64,000 nucleotides of DNA from Methylocystis hirsuta (lineage in GTDB: Bacteria; Pseudomonadota; Alphaproteobacteria; Rhizobiales; Beijerinckiaceae): the NCBI RefSeq assembly GCF_003722355.1, contig NZ_QWDD01000001.1, positions 1,178,001 through 1,242,000 of the forward strand, given 5' to 3'. The notes beneath the pieces were generated by a model, which saw only the letters and a program-made list of their open reading frames with translations, did no database searches and was not told the DNA's origin. The position numbers and the translations under genes were made by a program. Position 1 is the first letter of the stretch. Each line of letters starts with the position of its first letter. This document shows positions 45,077 through 54,037 of this stretch, piece after piece.

Positions 45077-45502
45077 ATGTATCAGCCTCGTTATCCGTCT
45101 TTCAGCATCTCTCGCAGCATCTCTCGCAGCGTCTCTCGCCGAGCCTTTGGGCAGACGCTTGAGGACGCTGCGCCGCGCGGCGAGGCGCTTCAATCGCTCG
45201 CCGAGACGGATTCGCTGCGCAGCCGGTTCTTTTCCTGGCGCGGCGCTTCCGGCCGCCGCTATGTGTGCTCGGTGTTCCAGGCGGGCGAGGACTCTTTCGT
45301 CGCCGACGTGACGAATGGCGTCGTCATCGGCGTCGCGCGGGAGGGCGCGACGACGCGGCCGGTCTGCGTCTTTCTCGCGCAGGAACGCGCTCGCCGCGGG
45401 CTGCGCCAGATCGCGCGGGAGCTCGGCGTCGCCGAATGGCATGTGCATTTTTGCGCCGACGCCGCGTCGCTGCGCGATCTTTCCGCGTCGCTGCTCAACT
45501 GA
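45077..45502 (+). CDS. hypothetical protein with an N-terminal Ser-Arg repeat
   Basis: 141 residues, unrecognised. A 12-base unit repeated three times at about 45106-45142 encodes SISRSISRSVSR. The rest is soluble and has a compact alpha/beta look (GRRYVCSVFQAGEDSFVADVTNGVVIGVARE, VFLAQERARRGLRQIARELGVAEWHVHF). No signal peptide or membrane span. The longer frame from 44975 includes a region with poor codon pattern. It stands alone between glyQ and the convergent chaC gene. Confidence 0.65.
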   Translation: MYQPRYPSFSISRSISRSVSRRAFGQTLEDAAPRGEALQSLAETDSLRSRFFSWRGASGRRYVCSVFQAGEDSFVADVTNGVVIGVAREGATTRPVCVFLAQERARRGLRQIARELGVAEWHVHFCADAASLRDLSASLLN

Positions 45503-45610
45503 TCAGGCGGACCTGTCCGTAGCGTAAGCGTTGCGTCGGGAGTTTCGTGCGCGCAAGCGTTGCGTATTTGCGCAAAAGCGTTGTGCAAAAGCGTTGCGTA
45601 TGTAGTCGCG

Positions 45611-46210
45611 TCAAAGCGGCGTCGGCTCATCGCCGGCGCCGCCGGTCGCGGGCCCGGCGGCTCTGCATGACTGACGATCGAGCCGGCGGACGATTTCGGC
45701 GAGCTCGGCGTCATGGATGTCGAGCCGCAGCAGATGTTCGTAGGTGTTGCGCACATAGGCGGGATTGTCGCCATTGAGGCCGACGCCCTCGGCGATCAGG
45801 CGAATCATCTCGTCCTCCGGCAGCCGCCCGGCGTATTGGATATGCGTGCGGTCGACGACATAGGCGAGGGCCTTGGCGCCGCCGCCGTCGACGAATCGCA
45901 CGCCGAGCGTTTTCTCCAGATAGACCGAGGTGACGAGTTCGCGTTCGCGCAGATAGCGAACCGTTTCGGCGCGGTCGCGTCCCGCGACCTTGAAGGCGAC
46001 GCCCTGGCAGCAGCCGCCGCGATCGAGCCCCAGCACGAGCCCCGGCCGCTCCGGCGTGCCGCGGTGGACATGCGAGAAGATGCACAGCGCGCGGTGATAG
46101 CCGTGCACCCAGGCGAGCGCGCTGTCGATGAAGTCGAAGCCCGGCCGCCACATCAGCGACCCGTAGCCGAACACCCAGAAATCTTCGTCCCGCGGACTGG
46201 CTGAACCCAT
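45611..46210 (-). CDS. gamma-glutamylcyclotransferase, ChaC family
   Basis: 199 residues. The ChaC signature FWVFGYGSLMWRPGFDF opens the protein, and the catalytic glutamate lies in YLREREL. ChaC enzymes cleave glutathione to 5-oxoproline and cysteinylglycine. The segment GRLPEDEMIRLIAEGVGLNGDNPAYVRNTYEHL is typical of bacterial members. The ATG at 46210 fits the family start; the frame continues upstream to 47224 only as a shadow of the IS110 transposase. An IS110 element lies just upstream of its start, so its promoter may have been altered. Confidence 0.92.
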   Translation of the reverse strand: MGSASPRDEDFWVFGYGSLMWRPGFDFIDSALAWVHGYHRALCIFSHVHRGTPERPGLVLGLDRGGCCQGVAFKVAGRDRAETVRYLRERELVTSVYLEKTLGVRFVDGGGAKALAYVVDRTHIQYAGRLPEDEMIRLIAEGVGLNGDNPAYVRNTYEHLLRLDIHDAELAEIVRRLDRQSCRAAGPATGGAGDEPTPL

Positions 46211-46312
46211 TCTTCGCCCTGGAGCCTCGCGGTTTCGGTCAAAGATCGCAGTGCTCGACTGAAGGTTTCCTTGCATGTTTGTCATGGCCCCGCGACTCGC
46301 GAAGAAGGGGCT

Positions 46313-46404
46313 GAGTTCCGGGGGATGGCCATCCCCCGGAACTCGGACGAACGGGACCGTGGTTTCCTTGGCTCGAACCGTGGATGAGCTTGGTCCGTTC
46401 GTCC
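46313..46404 (+). ncRNA. candidate IS110 bridge-RNA region with 32-bp perfect palindrome
   Basis: 46313-46344 is a perfect 32-bp palindrome centred on ATGGCCAT. It is followed by a stem, GGACGAACGG(G)ACC at 46345-46358 with GGTCCGTTCGTCC at 46392-46404, enclosing a loop with CCGTGG repeats. The region lies in the left noncoding end upstream of the transposase, where IS110-family bridge RNAs are encoded. The RNA itself is inferred. Confidence 0.4.
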
Positions 46405-46444
46405 TCGCGCTCGGCCTGAACAGATGATTGGGAGCACGTCCCGA

Positions 46445-47416
46445 ATGCAAGGCAAGGCATTGCCCGACCAAAGCGCGCAAGCGCAAGTTTACGTCGGCGT
46501 CGACGTCTGTAAAGACTGGCTCGACGTTTATTTCCATCCGCTTGGCAAGGCCCTGCGGATCGCCAACGACCGTCACGGCTTGAAGCACCTGAAACGCGCG
46601 TGCGAAGGCGTCGCCATCGCGCGCCTCGTTTTGGAGGCGACCGGCAAGTATCATCGGCAAGCGCATCGCAGCCTTCATGCGGCGGGCCTGCCCGTAGCCG
46701 TGGTCAATCCGCTGCGTTCGCGATTGTTCGCCGAGGCGGTTGGCGCGCTCGCCAAGACCGATCGGATCGACGCGCGCATGCTGGCGTTGCTTGGCGCGCG
46801 CCTCGATCCGGCCGCCGCGCCGCCGGCAGGCGAAGCCATGGACGGGCTGCAGGAGCTCGTGCGCGCCAGGCAATCCGCCGTGGCCGACAAGACCGCGCTC
46901 TCCAATCGCGCCGGCGAGGCTGAAACGGATTTTTTGCGCGTCGAGCTGGCGCAGCTCATCGCCGAGGCGGAACGTCATATTGCTCGCCTCGACGAAGAGA
47001 TCGGACGACGCATCGACACCGACGAACGGCTGGCCGAGCGCTTTCGCATCCTTTTGTCGATCAAGGGCGTCGGCCCCATCGCGGCGATGACGCTCCTTTC
47101 CTGTCTTGGCGAAATCGGCGCTTGCTCGGGAAAAGGCGCGGCCATGCTCGCGGGCCTCGCCCCGATCGCCCGCGACAGTGGCGACAAAAATGGCCAGCGG
47201 CGCATCCGCGGAGGGCGCGCCCATGTGCGGACCGCCCTCTATATGGCGGCCGTCGCCGCCGCGAGATGGAACCCTGATCTCGCCGCCTTTTACAAACGTC
47301 TACGCGAAAACGGAAAAGCCGCCAAAATCGCCATCACGGCCGTCATGCGAAAAATCGTCGTTCTCGCAAACGTCCTCATCCGTGAAAATCGTCAGTGGAC
47401 CCCAACGCGGCCTTGA
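46445..47416 (+). CDS. IS110-family transposase
   Basis: 323 residues. The N-terminal RuvC-like (DEDD) domain begins VYVGVDVCKDWLDV and includes LVLEATGKYHRQAHRSLHAAG, VNPLRSRLFAEAVG and LAKTDRIDARML. The C-terminal transposase_20 domain has LLSIKGVGPIAAMTLLSCLGEIG and the serine-nucleophile region IARDSGDKNGQRRIRGGRAHVRTALYMAA. Both domains are complete and the frame is uninterrupted, so the element may be active. The ATG at 46445 gives the usual family N-terminus. Confidence 0.94.
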   Translation: MQGKALPDQSAQAQVYVGVDVCKDWLDVYFHPLGKALRIANDRHGLKHLKRACEGVAIARLVLEATGKYHRQAHRSLHAAGLPVAVVNPLRSRLFAEAVGALAKTDRIDARMLALLGARLDPAAAPPAGEAMDGLQELVRARQSAVADKTALSNRAGEAETDFLRVELAQLIAEAERHIARLDEEIGRRIDTDERLAERFRILLSIKGVGPIAAMTLLSCLGEIGACSGKGAAMLAGLAPIARDSGDKNGQRRIRGGRAHVRTALYMAAVAAARWNPDLAAFYKRLRENGKAAKIAITAVMRKIVVLANVLIRENRQWTPTRP

Positions 47417-47430
47417 CACAAAACACAGAT

Positions 47431-47610
47431 GCTCATCCTGAGGAGCCTGCGCCCAAGTCGGGCTTGCCCGAGTTGGGCTTCAAATGCCGATCTCGGGTAA
47501 ACCCGAGATCGGAGCAGGCGTCTCGAAGGACGAGGGAACCTTCATCGCGCCACTTAGGGCTCTCCCTCGTGCTTCGAGACGCGCCTTTCAGGCGCTCCTC
47601 AGCATGAGGG
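47431..47610. repeat. dispersed inverted repeat with nested hairpins
   Basis: Arms GCTCATCCTGAGGAG and CTCCTCAGCATGAGG face each other, with GTCTCGAAGGACGAGG and CCTCGTGCTTCGAGACGC inside. Two extra stems sit in one arm: CCGATCTCGGG-taaa-CCCGAGATCGG at 47487-47512 (perfect) and CCCAAGTCGGGC with GCCCGAGTTGGG just before it. It is related to the repeat at 7691-7803. About 200 bases of ordinary upstream sequence then lead to smc. Confidence 0.75.
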
Positions 47611-47812
47611 AGAGGGTGGCTGTCCTTTACTAGAAGCCCAGCGTCTTGCCGCCTATTTTTTCCGCCGCATTCCTGCGATGCAATGAAAATCGTGATTCGG
47701 CGGCGGAATGCGACGCGCCTCCGTTTCGGGCGCGTCCTTCGGTAGAGCCTACCCACAACATATCGCGTCGGTTTTCTTGCTTTCCCCTGCAGTTTGTGGC
47801 GGTCTTTAGGCA

Positions 47813-50800
47813 ATGAAATTCGAGCGCCTGCGCCTTCTGGGCTTCAAGAGCTTCTGCGAGCCGACCGATTTCCTCATCGAGCCGGGCTTGACCGGCGTCG
47901 TCGGCCCCAATGGCTGCGGCAAATCGAATCTCGTCGAAGCCCTGCGCTGGGTGATGGGCGAGAACTCCTACAAAAACATGCGCGCGTCCGGCATGGACGA
48001 CGTGATTTTCTCGGGCGGCGGCTCGCGCCCGGCGCGCAATCTGGCCGAGGTCGGGCTGGTGCTCGACAATTCGTCGCGCACCGCGCCGGCGGCCTTCAAC
48101 GACGCCGACGCCATCGAGGTGACGCGCCGAATCGAGCGCGAGCAGGGCTCCACCTACCGAATCAATGGCCGCGAGGTGCGCGCCCGCGACGTGCAGCTTC
48201 TCTTCGCCGACGCCGCCACCGGCGCGCGCTCGCCCTCGCTCGTGCGCCAGGGCCAGATCGGCGAGATCATTTCGGCGAAGCCGCAGGCGCGCCGCCGCAT
48301 CCTCGAAGACGCCGCCGGCGTCGCCGGGCTGCATTCGCGCCGGCACGAAGCTGAGCTGCGCCTCAACGCCGCATCGGAAAATCTCACGCGCCTCGAAGAC
48401 GTGCTGAAGCAGGTCGACAGCCAGGCCGACAGCTTGAAGCGGCAGGCGCGCCAGGCCTCCAAATACCGCGGGCTGGCGGCGCAAATCCGCAAGAATGAGG
48501 CGCTGGCGGCGCTTCTCGCCTATCAGCTCGCCGCACAGCAGCTGCAGGGCGCCGCTTCGAAGCTCGACGCCGGCCGGCGCAGCGTGCAGGACCGCACGCT
48601 GGAGCAGGCGGAGGCGGCGAAGTTTCAGGCGGTCGCCGCGCATGAGCTGCCGCCGCTGCGCGACAAGGAGGCCGAGGCTGGCGCGGCGCTGCATCGGCTG
48701 GTCGTCGCGCGTCAGGCGCTCGAGGCCGACGAGCAGCGCGCCAAGCAGCGAATCGCCGAACTTCAGCGTCATATCGAACAGTTCGGCCGCGATCTCGAGC
48801 GCGAGCGCGCGCTGATTCAGGATGCGGCCGAGGTCGCGCAGCGGCTCGAGGACGAGCGCGCCGAGCTGCAAGGCGGCGACGCCCACGACGCCGGCCGCGA
48901 GACAGAGGCGCAAGCGCGGCTGATCGACATCGAAGCGGCGCTGGCGGCGACCGAGGCCGAGCTGTCGAGCGCGCAGGAGCAGCTCGCCGGCGTCAACGCC
49001 AAGCGGGCGGCGCTTGAGGCGGCGCTGCGCGACGAAAATCAGCGGGTCGCGCGCTTCGAGGCGGAGCTGACCCGCATCGAGACGGAATTTGCGCTGATCG
49101 CCGGGCAGGGCGGCGGCGCCGACGAGGTCGAGCGTCTCGCGCAGGCTTTCGAACAGGCGGCGCAGGACGCGCGCGCCGCCGAAGAGACGACGCAGGAGGC
49201 CGAGGCCGCCACGCGGCGGGCGCGCGACGCCGAGACCGCCGCCCGCACGCCGCTGGAGCCGGCGGCGCTGCGCGCCCAGCGGCTTGAGACCGAAATCCGC
49301 ACGCTCGAGCATCTGCTGCAAACGGGCTCCGGCGGCCTCTGGGCGCCGGTGGTCGAGAGCATGACCGTCGAGAAGGGCTATGAGACGGCGCTGGGCGCGG
49401 CGCTCGGCGACGATCTTGACGCCTCGGCCGACGATTCGGCGCCGGCGCATTGGTCGGTGACGTCCGGGGAGGGCGATCCGGCCCTGCCCAATGGCGTGCG
49501 CGCGCTCGCCGCGCTTGTCGACGCGCCGCCGGCGCTGCGCCGCCGTCTGGCGCAGATCGGCGTCGTGCTGCGCGCCGAGGGCGAGAGCCTGCGCAAGCTT
49601 TTAAAGCCCGGCCAGCGGCTCGTCTCGAAAGAGGGCGATCTGTGGCGCTGGGACGGCTTCACTCAGGCCGCCGAGGCGCCGACCGCCGCCGCGCGCCGCC
49701 TCGCCGAAAAGAACCGGCTTGCCGATCTGCGCGTCGAGGCCGCCGCCGCGCGCGCCGCGGCCGATTCGCTGACCCAAGAGCTGAACGCAGCGCGCGAGGC
49801 CGCGCGAGCGGCCGCCGCGGCCGAAGCGGAGGCGCGCGACGCGCATCGCCGCGCCCGCGTCCGCCTGGAGGAAGCGCGCGAGCGCCATTCGACGGCGGAG
49901 CGTCGTCAGGCGCAAATCGCCCAGCGCCTGTCGGCGCTGCAGGAAGCCAAGGCGCACACGCTCGCCAATCGCGACGAGGCCGCGCAGAAGCGCGCGAGCG
50001 TGACGCAGGCGCTCGACCAGCTTGAGGAGCCGGCCTTTCTCGCCGGCGCTTTGGAGAATTTGCGCGGCCGCGCTTTGGCCGAGCGCGCCCAGGCCGGCGA
50101 GGCGCGGGCCGCGGTCGCCTCCCTGCGCCACGAAAGAGCGGCGCGCGCGTCGCGGCTCTCGGCGATCGCGCGCGAAACTTCGTCATGGGCGGAGCGCCGC
50201 GATCGCGCGCAGGACCGCATCGGCGAGCTGGAAGAGCGGCTGGCGACGGCGCAAGAGGAACATGCCCGCATAGGCGACGCGCCCGACGCTTTCATCGGCC
50301 AGCGCCGCGCGCTGATGAATGCGCTCGAAGCGGCCGAGGCCGCGCGCCGCGACGCCTCCGACGCGCGCGCCAGCGCTGAAACGCGCCTCGCCGAAGCCGA
50401 CCGCGCGGCCCGCGCCGCGCTTGAGGCGATGAGCGCCGCGCGCGAAGACATGGCGCGCAGCGAGGCGCAGCTGGAGGCCGCGCGCCAGCGCGTCGCCGAC
50501 GTCGAGCGGGCGATCGCCCATGATCTCGAATCGACGCCGCAGGCGCTCGCCCAACTCGCCGAGGTCAAAGACGGCGACGATCTACCGGAGATCGCCGACA
50601 TCGAACGGCGGCTTGAGAATTTACGCGCCGACCGCGAACGGCTCGGCGCCGTCAATCTGCGCGCCGAGGACGAACTCACCGAGGTCGAGGCGCAGCGCGA
50701 AAAGATGATCGCCGAGCGCGACGATCTTTCGGAAGCCATCAAGAAATTGCGCGCCGCGATCGCCAGTCTCAACAAGGAGGGCCGCGAGCGCATGCTCGCC

Positions 50801-51268
50801 GCCTTCGACAAGGTCAACGAACACTTCAAGGAGCTGTTCACCATCCTATTCGACGGCGGCGCGGCCGAACTGCAGCTTGTCGAAAGCGACGATCCGCTGG
50901 AGGCCGGCCTCGACATTCTGGCGCGACCGCCCGGCAAGAAGCCGACGACGATGACGCTGCTCTCCGGCGGCGAGCAGGCGTTGACCGCCATGTCGCTGAT
51001 TTTCGCGGTGTTCCTGACGAATCCGTCGCCGATCTGCGTGCTCGACGAGGTCGACGCGCCGCTCGACGACAGCAATGTCGAGCGCTTCTGCGATCTCTTG
51101 GAGGAGATGCGCAAGAAGACCGACACGCGCTTCGTCACCATCACCCATAATCCGATCACCATGGCGCGCATGGACCGGCTGTTCGGCGTGACGCAGGCCG
51201 AGCGCGGCATCTCGCAGCTCGTCTCGGTCGATCTGGAGCAGGCGGAAAAATTCGCGCTGGCGAGTTGA
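47813..51268 (+). CDS. smc: chromosome segregation protein SMC
   Basis: Condensin-type ATPase that organises and segregates the chromosome with ScpA and ScpB. The 1151 residues show the head N-terminus with Walker A VGPNGCGKSN (31-40), GQIGEIISAKPQARRRILEDAAGV, long coiled coils at roughly 170-500 and 650-1000 rich in Ala, Glu and Arg, and a hinge region around 510-640 (LWAPVVESMTVEKGYETALGAALG). The C-terminal head has the ABC signature LLSGGEQALTAMS near 1050 and Walker B ICVLDEVDAPLDD near 1075. The normal length and intact motifs indicate a functional protein. No scpA or scpB lies adjacent. Confidence 0.97.
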   Translation: MKFERLRLLGFKSFCEPTDFLIEPGLTGVVGPNGCGKSNLVEALRWVMGENSYKNMRASGMDDVIFSGGGSRPARNLAEVGLVLDNSSRTAPAAFNDADAIEVTRRIEREQGSTYRINGREVRARDVQLLFADAATGARSPSLVRQGQIGEIISAKPQARRRILEDAAGVAGLHSRRHEAELRLNAASENLTRLEDVLKQVDSQADSLKRQARQASKYRGLAAQIRKNEALAALLAYQLAAQQLQGAASKLDAGRRSVQDRTLEQAEAAKFQAVAAHELPPLRDKEAEAGAALHRLVVARQALEADEQRAKQRIAELQRHIEQFGRDLERERALIQDAAEVAQRLEDERAELQGGDAHDAGRETEAQARLIDIEAALAATEAELSSAQEQLAGVNAKRAALEAALRDENQRVARFEAELTRIETEFALIAGQGGGADEVERLAQAFEQAAQDARAAEETTQEAEAATRRARDAETAARTPLEPAALRAQRLETEIRTLEHLLQTGSGGLWAPVVESMTVEKGYETALGAALGDDLDASADDSAPAHWSVTSGEGDPALPNGVRALAALVDAPPALRRRLAQIGVVLRAEGESLRKLLKPGQRLVSKEGDLWRWDGFTQAAEAPTAAARRLAEKNRLADLRVEAAAARAAADSLTQELNAAREAARAAAAAEAEARDAHRRARVRLEEARERHSTAERRQAQIAQRLSALQEAKAHTLANRDEAAQKRASVTQALDQLEEPAFLAGALENLRGRALAERAQAGEARAAVASLRHERAARASRLSAIARETSSWAERRDRAQDRIGELEERLATAQEEHARIGDAPDAFIGQRRALMNALEAAEAARRDASDARASAETRLAEADRAARAALEAMSAAREDMARSEAQLEAARQRVADVERAIAHDLESTPQALAQLAEVKDGDDLPEIADIERRLENLRADRERLGAVNLRAEDELTEVEAQREKMIAERDDLSEAIKKLRAAIASLNKEGRERMLAAFDKVNEHFKELFTILFDGGAAELQLVESDDPLEAGLDILARPPGKKPTTMTLLSGGEQALTAMSLIFAVFLTNPSPICVLDEVDAPLDDSNVERFCDLLEEMRKKTDTRFVTITHNPITMARMDRLFGVTQAERGISQLVSVDLEQAEKFALAS

Positions 51269-51466
51269 TGATTTGAAAGTTTTGGTTTGGTTTGAGTTGC
51301 GAAAGCAGTCGGTCGAAGCCAAAAGCTTTCGCTGTGTCGCCGCTGGCGGGTTTCGGCGCTCCAGGTCGCCACGTAAGCGCTTCGGCCGTTCGTCGCACTA
51401 AATGTCCCGAGTATGCGCTTGGCTTGCGGCTTACGCGCGTTGACCCCGCAATCGGGCGAAGCTGAC

Positions 51467-52534
51467 ATGACCAGAAGCGAATTCGTTCTGCGCTCAGTGA
51501 TTTTCGTCGCCATTGCCCTCGCGCCGTTTCTCATCTGGCTGCTCTTCAATGTCATTGTTCTGGCGACTGGCGCAGTGCTCGTCGCGACGCTCATTCACCT
51601 CGTCGCAACGCCGTTCCTGAAGATCCGTCTGCCGCGCGGCGTGGCGCTCACGCTTTCGGGCCTGCTGATCGCCTCGATCATCGGCGGGACTTTCTATCTC
51701 TTCGGCCGCACGATGGCTGGCGAGTTTCACGACGTGCTGCGCCGCGCCGAGCAAACGGCGGACGCGATCTCGCTCGAGATCGCCCGATCGGGACTCTCTG
51801 ACTATCTGCCGTCTTCCTTCGGCGAAAATATTTCGCTGTCGGGTCTGATCGGACGTTCGTTCACCATCAGCATCGAGGCCGTTCTTGGCGGACTCGTGGC
51901 CTTTTTCGCCGGCGTGTTCATCGCGAGCGAGCCGGCGCTCTACAGCGAAGGCTTCACGCTGCTGTTTGCGCCGCGCTGGCGCAACAGAGCGCGGGAAACG
52001 CTCGGCCACGTCTCCACGGCGCTGCGCCGCTGGCTGCTCGGTCAGATGATTGAAATGGTCACGATGGGCGTCATGGCCGGCGTGGCGGTCTGGCTCATCG
52101 GCCTGCCGTCGCCCTTCGCGCTTGGCGCCATATCGGGGCTCTCGGAATTCATCCCCTATATCGGGCCGATTCTGGCGATCTTTCCCTCAGTGGCGGTCGC
52201 GGCCACGATCGGACCCTATACGATGCTTTGGACGATCCTCGCCTATCTCGCCATTCATCAGCTCGACGGCAACATGATCATGCCGCTCATCCAGCGGCAA
52301 TTGGTGCGCGTGCCGCCGGCGCTCATGCTCATTTCGATCGCGCTGTTCGGCACGCTGTTCGGATTGGGCGCGACGATCTTCGCCGCGCCGCTGACGGTCG
52401 TCATCTATGTCGCGGTGATCAAGCTCTATGTGCGAGATACGCTCGGCGAGTCGACGACGCTGCCGGGGGAGAAGGCGGATCCGAAGAGTCTGCCTGGCGC
52501 TGGGATGAGTTCAATCTCGCCGAGCAGCGATTGA
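51467..52534 (+). CDS. AI-2E family transporter (PerM/YhhQ-type permease)
   Basis: 355 residues, with about eight membrane segments of the AI-2E transporter family. Typical motifs are the RRAEQTADAIS coil after the second helix, IGLPSPFALGAISGLSEFIPYIGPILAIFPSV and LAIHQLDGNMIMPLIQRQLVRVPPALML near the C-terminus. Members export quorum signals or other small solutes, or act as ion antiporters, so the substrate is open. I chose the ATG at 51467; the frame extends back to 51413 with weak coding character. Confidence 0.88.
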   Translation: MTRSEFVLRSVIFVAIALAPFLIWLLFNVIVLATGAVLVATLIHLVATPFLKIRLPRGVALTLSGLLIASIIGGTFYLFGRTMAGEFHDVLRRAEQTADAISLEIARSGLSDYLPSSFGENISLSGLIGRSFTISIEAVLGGLVAFFAGVFIASEPALYSEGFTLLFAPRWRNRARETLGHVSTALRRWLLGQMIEMVTMGVMAGVAVWLIGLPSPFALGAISGLSEFIPYIGPILAIFPSVAVAATIGPYTMLWTILAYLAIHQLDGNMIMPLIQRQLVRVPPALMLISIALFGTLFGLGATIFAAPLTVVIYVAVIKLYVRDTLGESTTLPGEKADPKSLPGAGMSSISPSSD

Positions 52535-52612
52535 ATTGAAAAGCGCCGCCTGCGCGTTGACGGACGCCAATGAAACTCGTATGTAACCACATGTAGTCAC
52601 GAGGCTGCATGA

Positions 52613-52855
52613 ATGAAAACAGTAAAACTCAGAGATGCGAAAGCGCTTCTCTCCGCGCTTATCGAAGACGCGGCGCAGGGTCGGCCAACGACGATTACGC
52701 GGCACGGCGTCGCCGTGGCGGTTCTCACGCCCATCGAAGCGGCGCGAAAACTATATCCGCAGAAGGCGCACAGCTTCGCCGATCTCCTATTGTCCTTTCC
52801 CGGCGGCGTCGAATTCGAGCGCAACGCCTCGCCGCCGCGCGACGTTGACCTGTGA
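52613..52855 (+). CDS. Phd/YefM-family antitoxin
   Basis: 80 residues beginning MKTVKLRDAKALLSALIEDAAQGRPTTITRHGVAVAVLTP, the standard Phd/YefM DNA-binding fold. The C-terminal tail (PQKAHSFADLLLSFPGGVEFERN) should wrap the toxin. It overlaps the toxin start (GTGA). Partly inverted sequences before the gene (CTCGT-ATGTAACCACATGTAGTC-ACGAG, about 52576-52603) could be its autoregulatory operator. Confidence 0.9.
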   Translation: MKTVKLRDAKALLSALIEDAAQGRPTTITRHGVAVAVLTPIEAARKLYPQKAHSFADLLLSFPGGVEFERNASPPRDVDL

Positions 52856-53295
52856 CCTTAAATTATCTGTTGGATACATCCGTCATTTCATTGCTTGCGC
52901 CTGAGCGGCCGCGACTGAACTCCGACCTAGAGAAGTGGATCGACAGCCGGCAAGACCAGCTGTTTCTTTCCGCAGTCACAATTCTCGAAATTGAGCAGGG
53001 AATAAAGAAGCTCGTGCGAGCGGGAGGGTCGGCGCGGGCTGACCGACTTACTGAATGGTTGAATGCGATTCTGTATGATTTCGGCGATCGCGTTCTGGTC
53101 GTCGACGCGGTCGTCGCGCGTCTCGCCGGCGCTATGTCCGACGCTGCAATCGCAGCCGGCGCACACCCCGGGCTCGCCGATGTCTTGATCGCCGCGACGG
53201 CGAAAGCGCATTCGGCGCTGGTGCTGACTCGTAACGGCAGACATTTTGCCGCGCTGGGAGCCGACTTCGTGGATCCGCTTGAGAGTCTGCCGTAG
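52852..53295 (+). CDS. VapC/FitB-like PIN-domain toxin
   Basis: 147 residues with a GTG start overlapping the antitoxin stop. The PIN nuclease acidic residues are in LDTSVISLL (Asp), LSAVTILEIEQGI (Glu), and ADVLIAATAKAHSALVLTRNGRHF (Asp pair near the end). The domain order and HPGLADVLIAATA match FitB/VapC. It probably cleaves RNA when the antitoxin is degraded. The pair forms a type II toxin-antitoxin module; the coding style is slightly different from the neighbours, suggesting acquisition. Confidence 0.92.
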   Translation: MTLNYLLDTSVISLLAPERPRLNSDLEKWIDSRQDQLFLSAVTILEIEQGIKKLVRAGGSARADRLTEWLNAILYDFGDRVLVVDAVVARLAGAMSDAAIAAGAHPGLADVLIAATAKAHSALVLTRNGRHFAALGADFVDPLESLP

Positions 53296-53350
53296 CGTCC
53301 TGCGACGAACGCCGTCTTCCAGCCGTAGCAATTGACTTGCAAAAAAGCTC

Positions 53351-54037
53351 ATGGATTGGCGCGCGCCGGTAATGGATTATTGCGAAAGGCAGAGCTCGGC
53401 CTTCTGGGCGGAGCCGGCGAATGCGTTGACCAATTTCGCCTTTGTCATCGCCGCCGCGGCCGCGTTTGTGCTCTGGCGACGGCGGGGCGGGGCGGATTAT
53501 CCTGCGCTCGCGCTCATCATCGTCACGGCGTCGGTCGGCGTTGGCAGCTTCATCTTCCATACGATCGCGACGCGCGGCGCCATGCTGCTCGACGTCATTC
53601 CGATCGCGATCTTCATCTATGGCTATTTCCTGCTGGCGCTTCGCCGTTACTTTCGCTTGCCGATGGCGCCGGCGGCGGCGCTCACGCTCGCCTTCGCGGC
53701 CATTTCATTTTTCGCAACGACAATCGAGGCGCTGAACGGTTCGGTCGGCTATCTGCCGGCGCTTGCCGCGCTGGCGATTTTCGCCGCGCTGCTGTGGCCA
53801 CGCGGCGAGCGGCGCGCGACCGCGCAAGCGCTTGCCGCGGCCGCGCTCATTTTCGCAATCTCGCTTGCCTTTCGAACGATCGATCGCGCGATCTGTCCCG
53901 CCTTTCCGCTCGGCGCGCATGTCCTGTGGCATATGCTGAACGCCTGCGTGTTGTGGCTGCTGCTGCGCGCGGCGATTCTCGCGGACCGCGATCAGGCAAG
54001 CCCGATCCAGAACGCGAAAGAGCCGACCGCCGCGTGA
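53351..54037 (+). CDS. ceramidase-like (CREST superfamily) membrane hydrolase
   Basis: 228 residues with about seven membrane helices. The CREST/alkaline-ceramidase pattern is visible as VMDYCERQSSAFWAEPANALTNFAFV, GVGSFIFHTIATRGAMLLDVIP and PLGAHVLWHMLNACVLW, with the conserved Ser-His-Asp-His zinc residues. Bacterial members hydrolyse lipid amides or have unknown substrates. Its 3-prime end overlaps the convergent CPBP gene by 46 bases. Confidence 0.85.
   Translation: MDWRAPVMDYCERQSSAFWAEPANALTNFAFVIAAAAAFVLWRRRGGADYPALALIIVTASVGVGSFIFHTIATRGAMLLDVIPIAIFIYGYFLLALRRYFRLPMAPAAALTLAFAAISFFATTIEALNGSVGYLPALAALAIFAALLWPRGERRATAQALAAAALIFAISLAFRTIDRAICPAFPLGAHVLWHMLNACVLWLLLRAAILADRDQASPIQNAKEPTAA

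Larger units (their letters stand above)
46225..47428 (+). mobile_element. IS110-family insertion sequence (approximate ends)
   Basis: The transposase gene lies at 46445-47416. The left noncoding part (from about 46225 to 46444) is unusually structured, and the right end falls at about 47417-47430, where a dispersed palindromic repeat begins. IS110 elements lack inverted terminal repeats and a conventional duplication, so exact ends cannot be read without comparison. They are often found next to repeated palindromes, as here. Confidence 0.7.

Noticed and set aside
45106..45142. CRISPR-like or regulatory tandem repeat
   Set aside because: The 12-base unit is an in-frame coding repeat for SISR within a protein gene, not an array.
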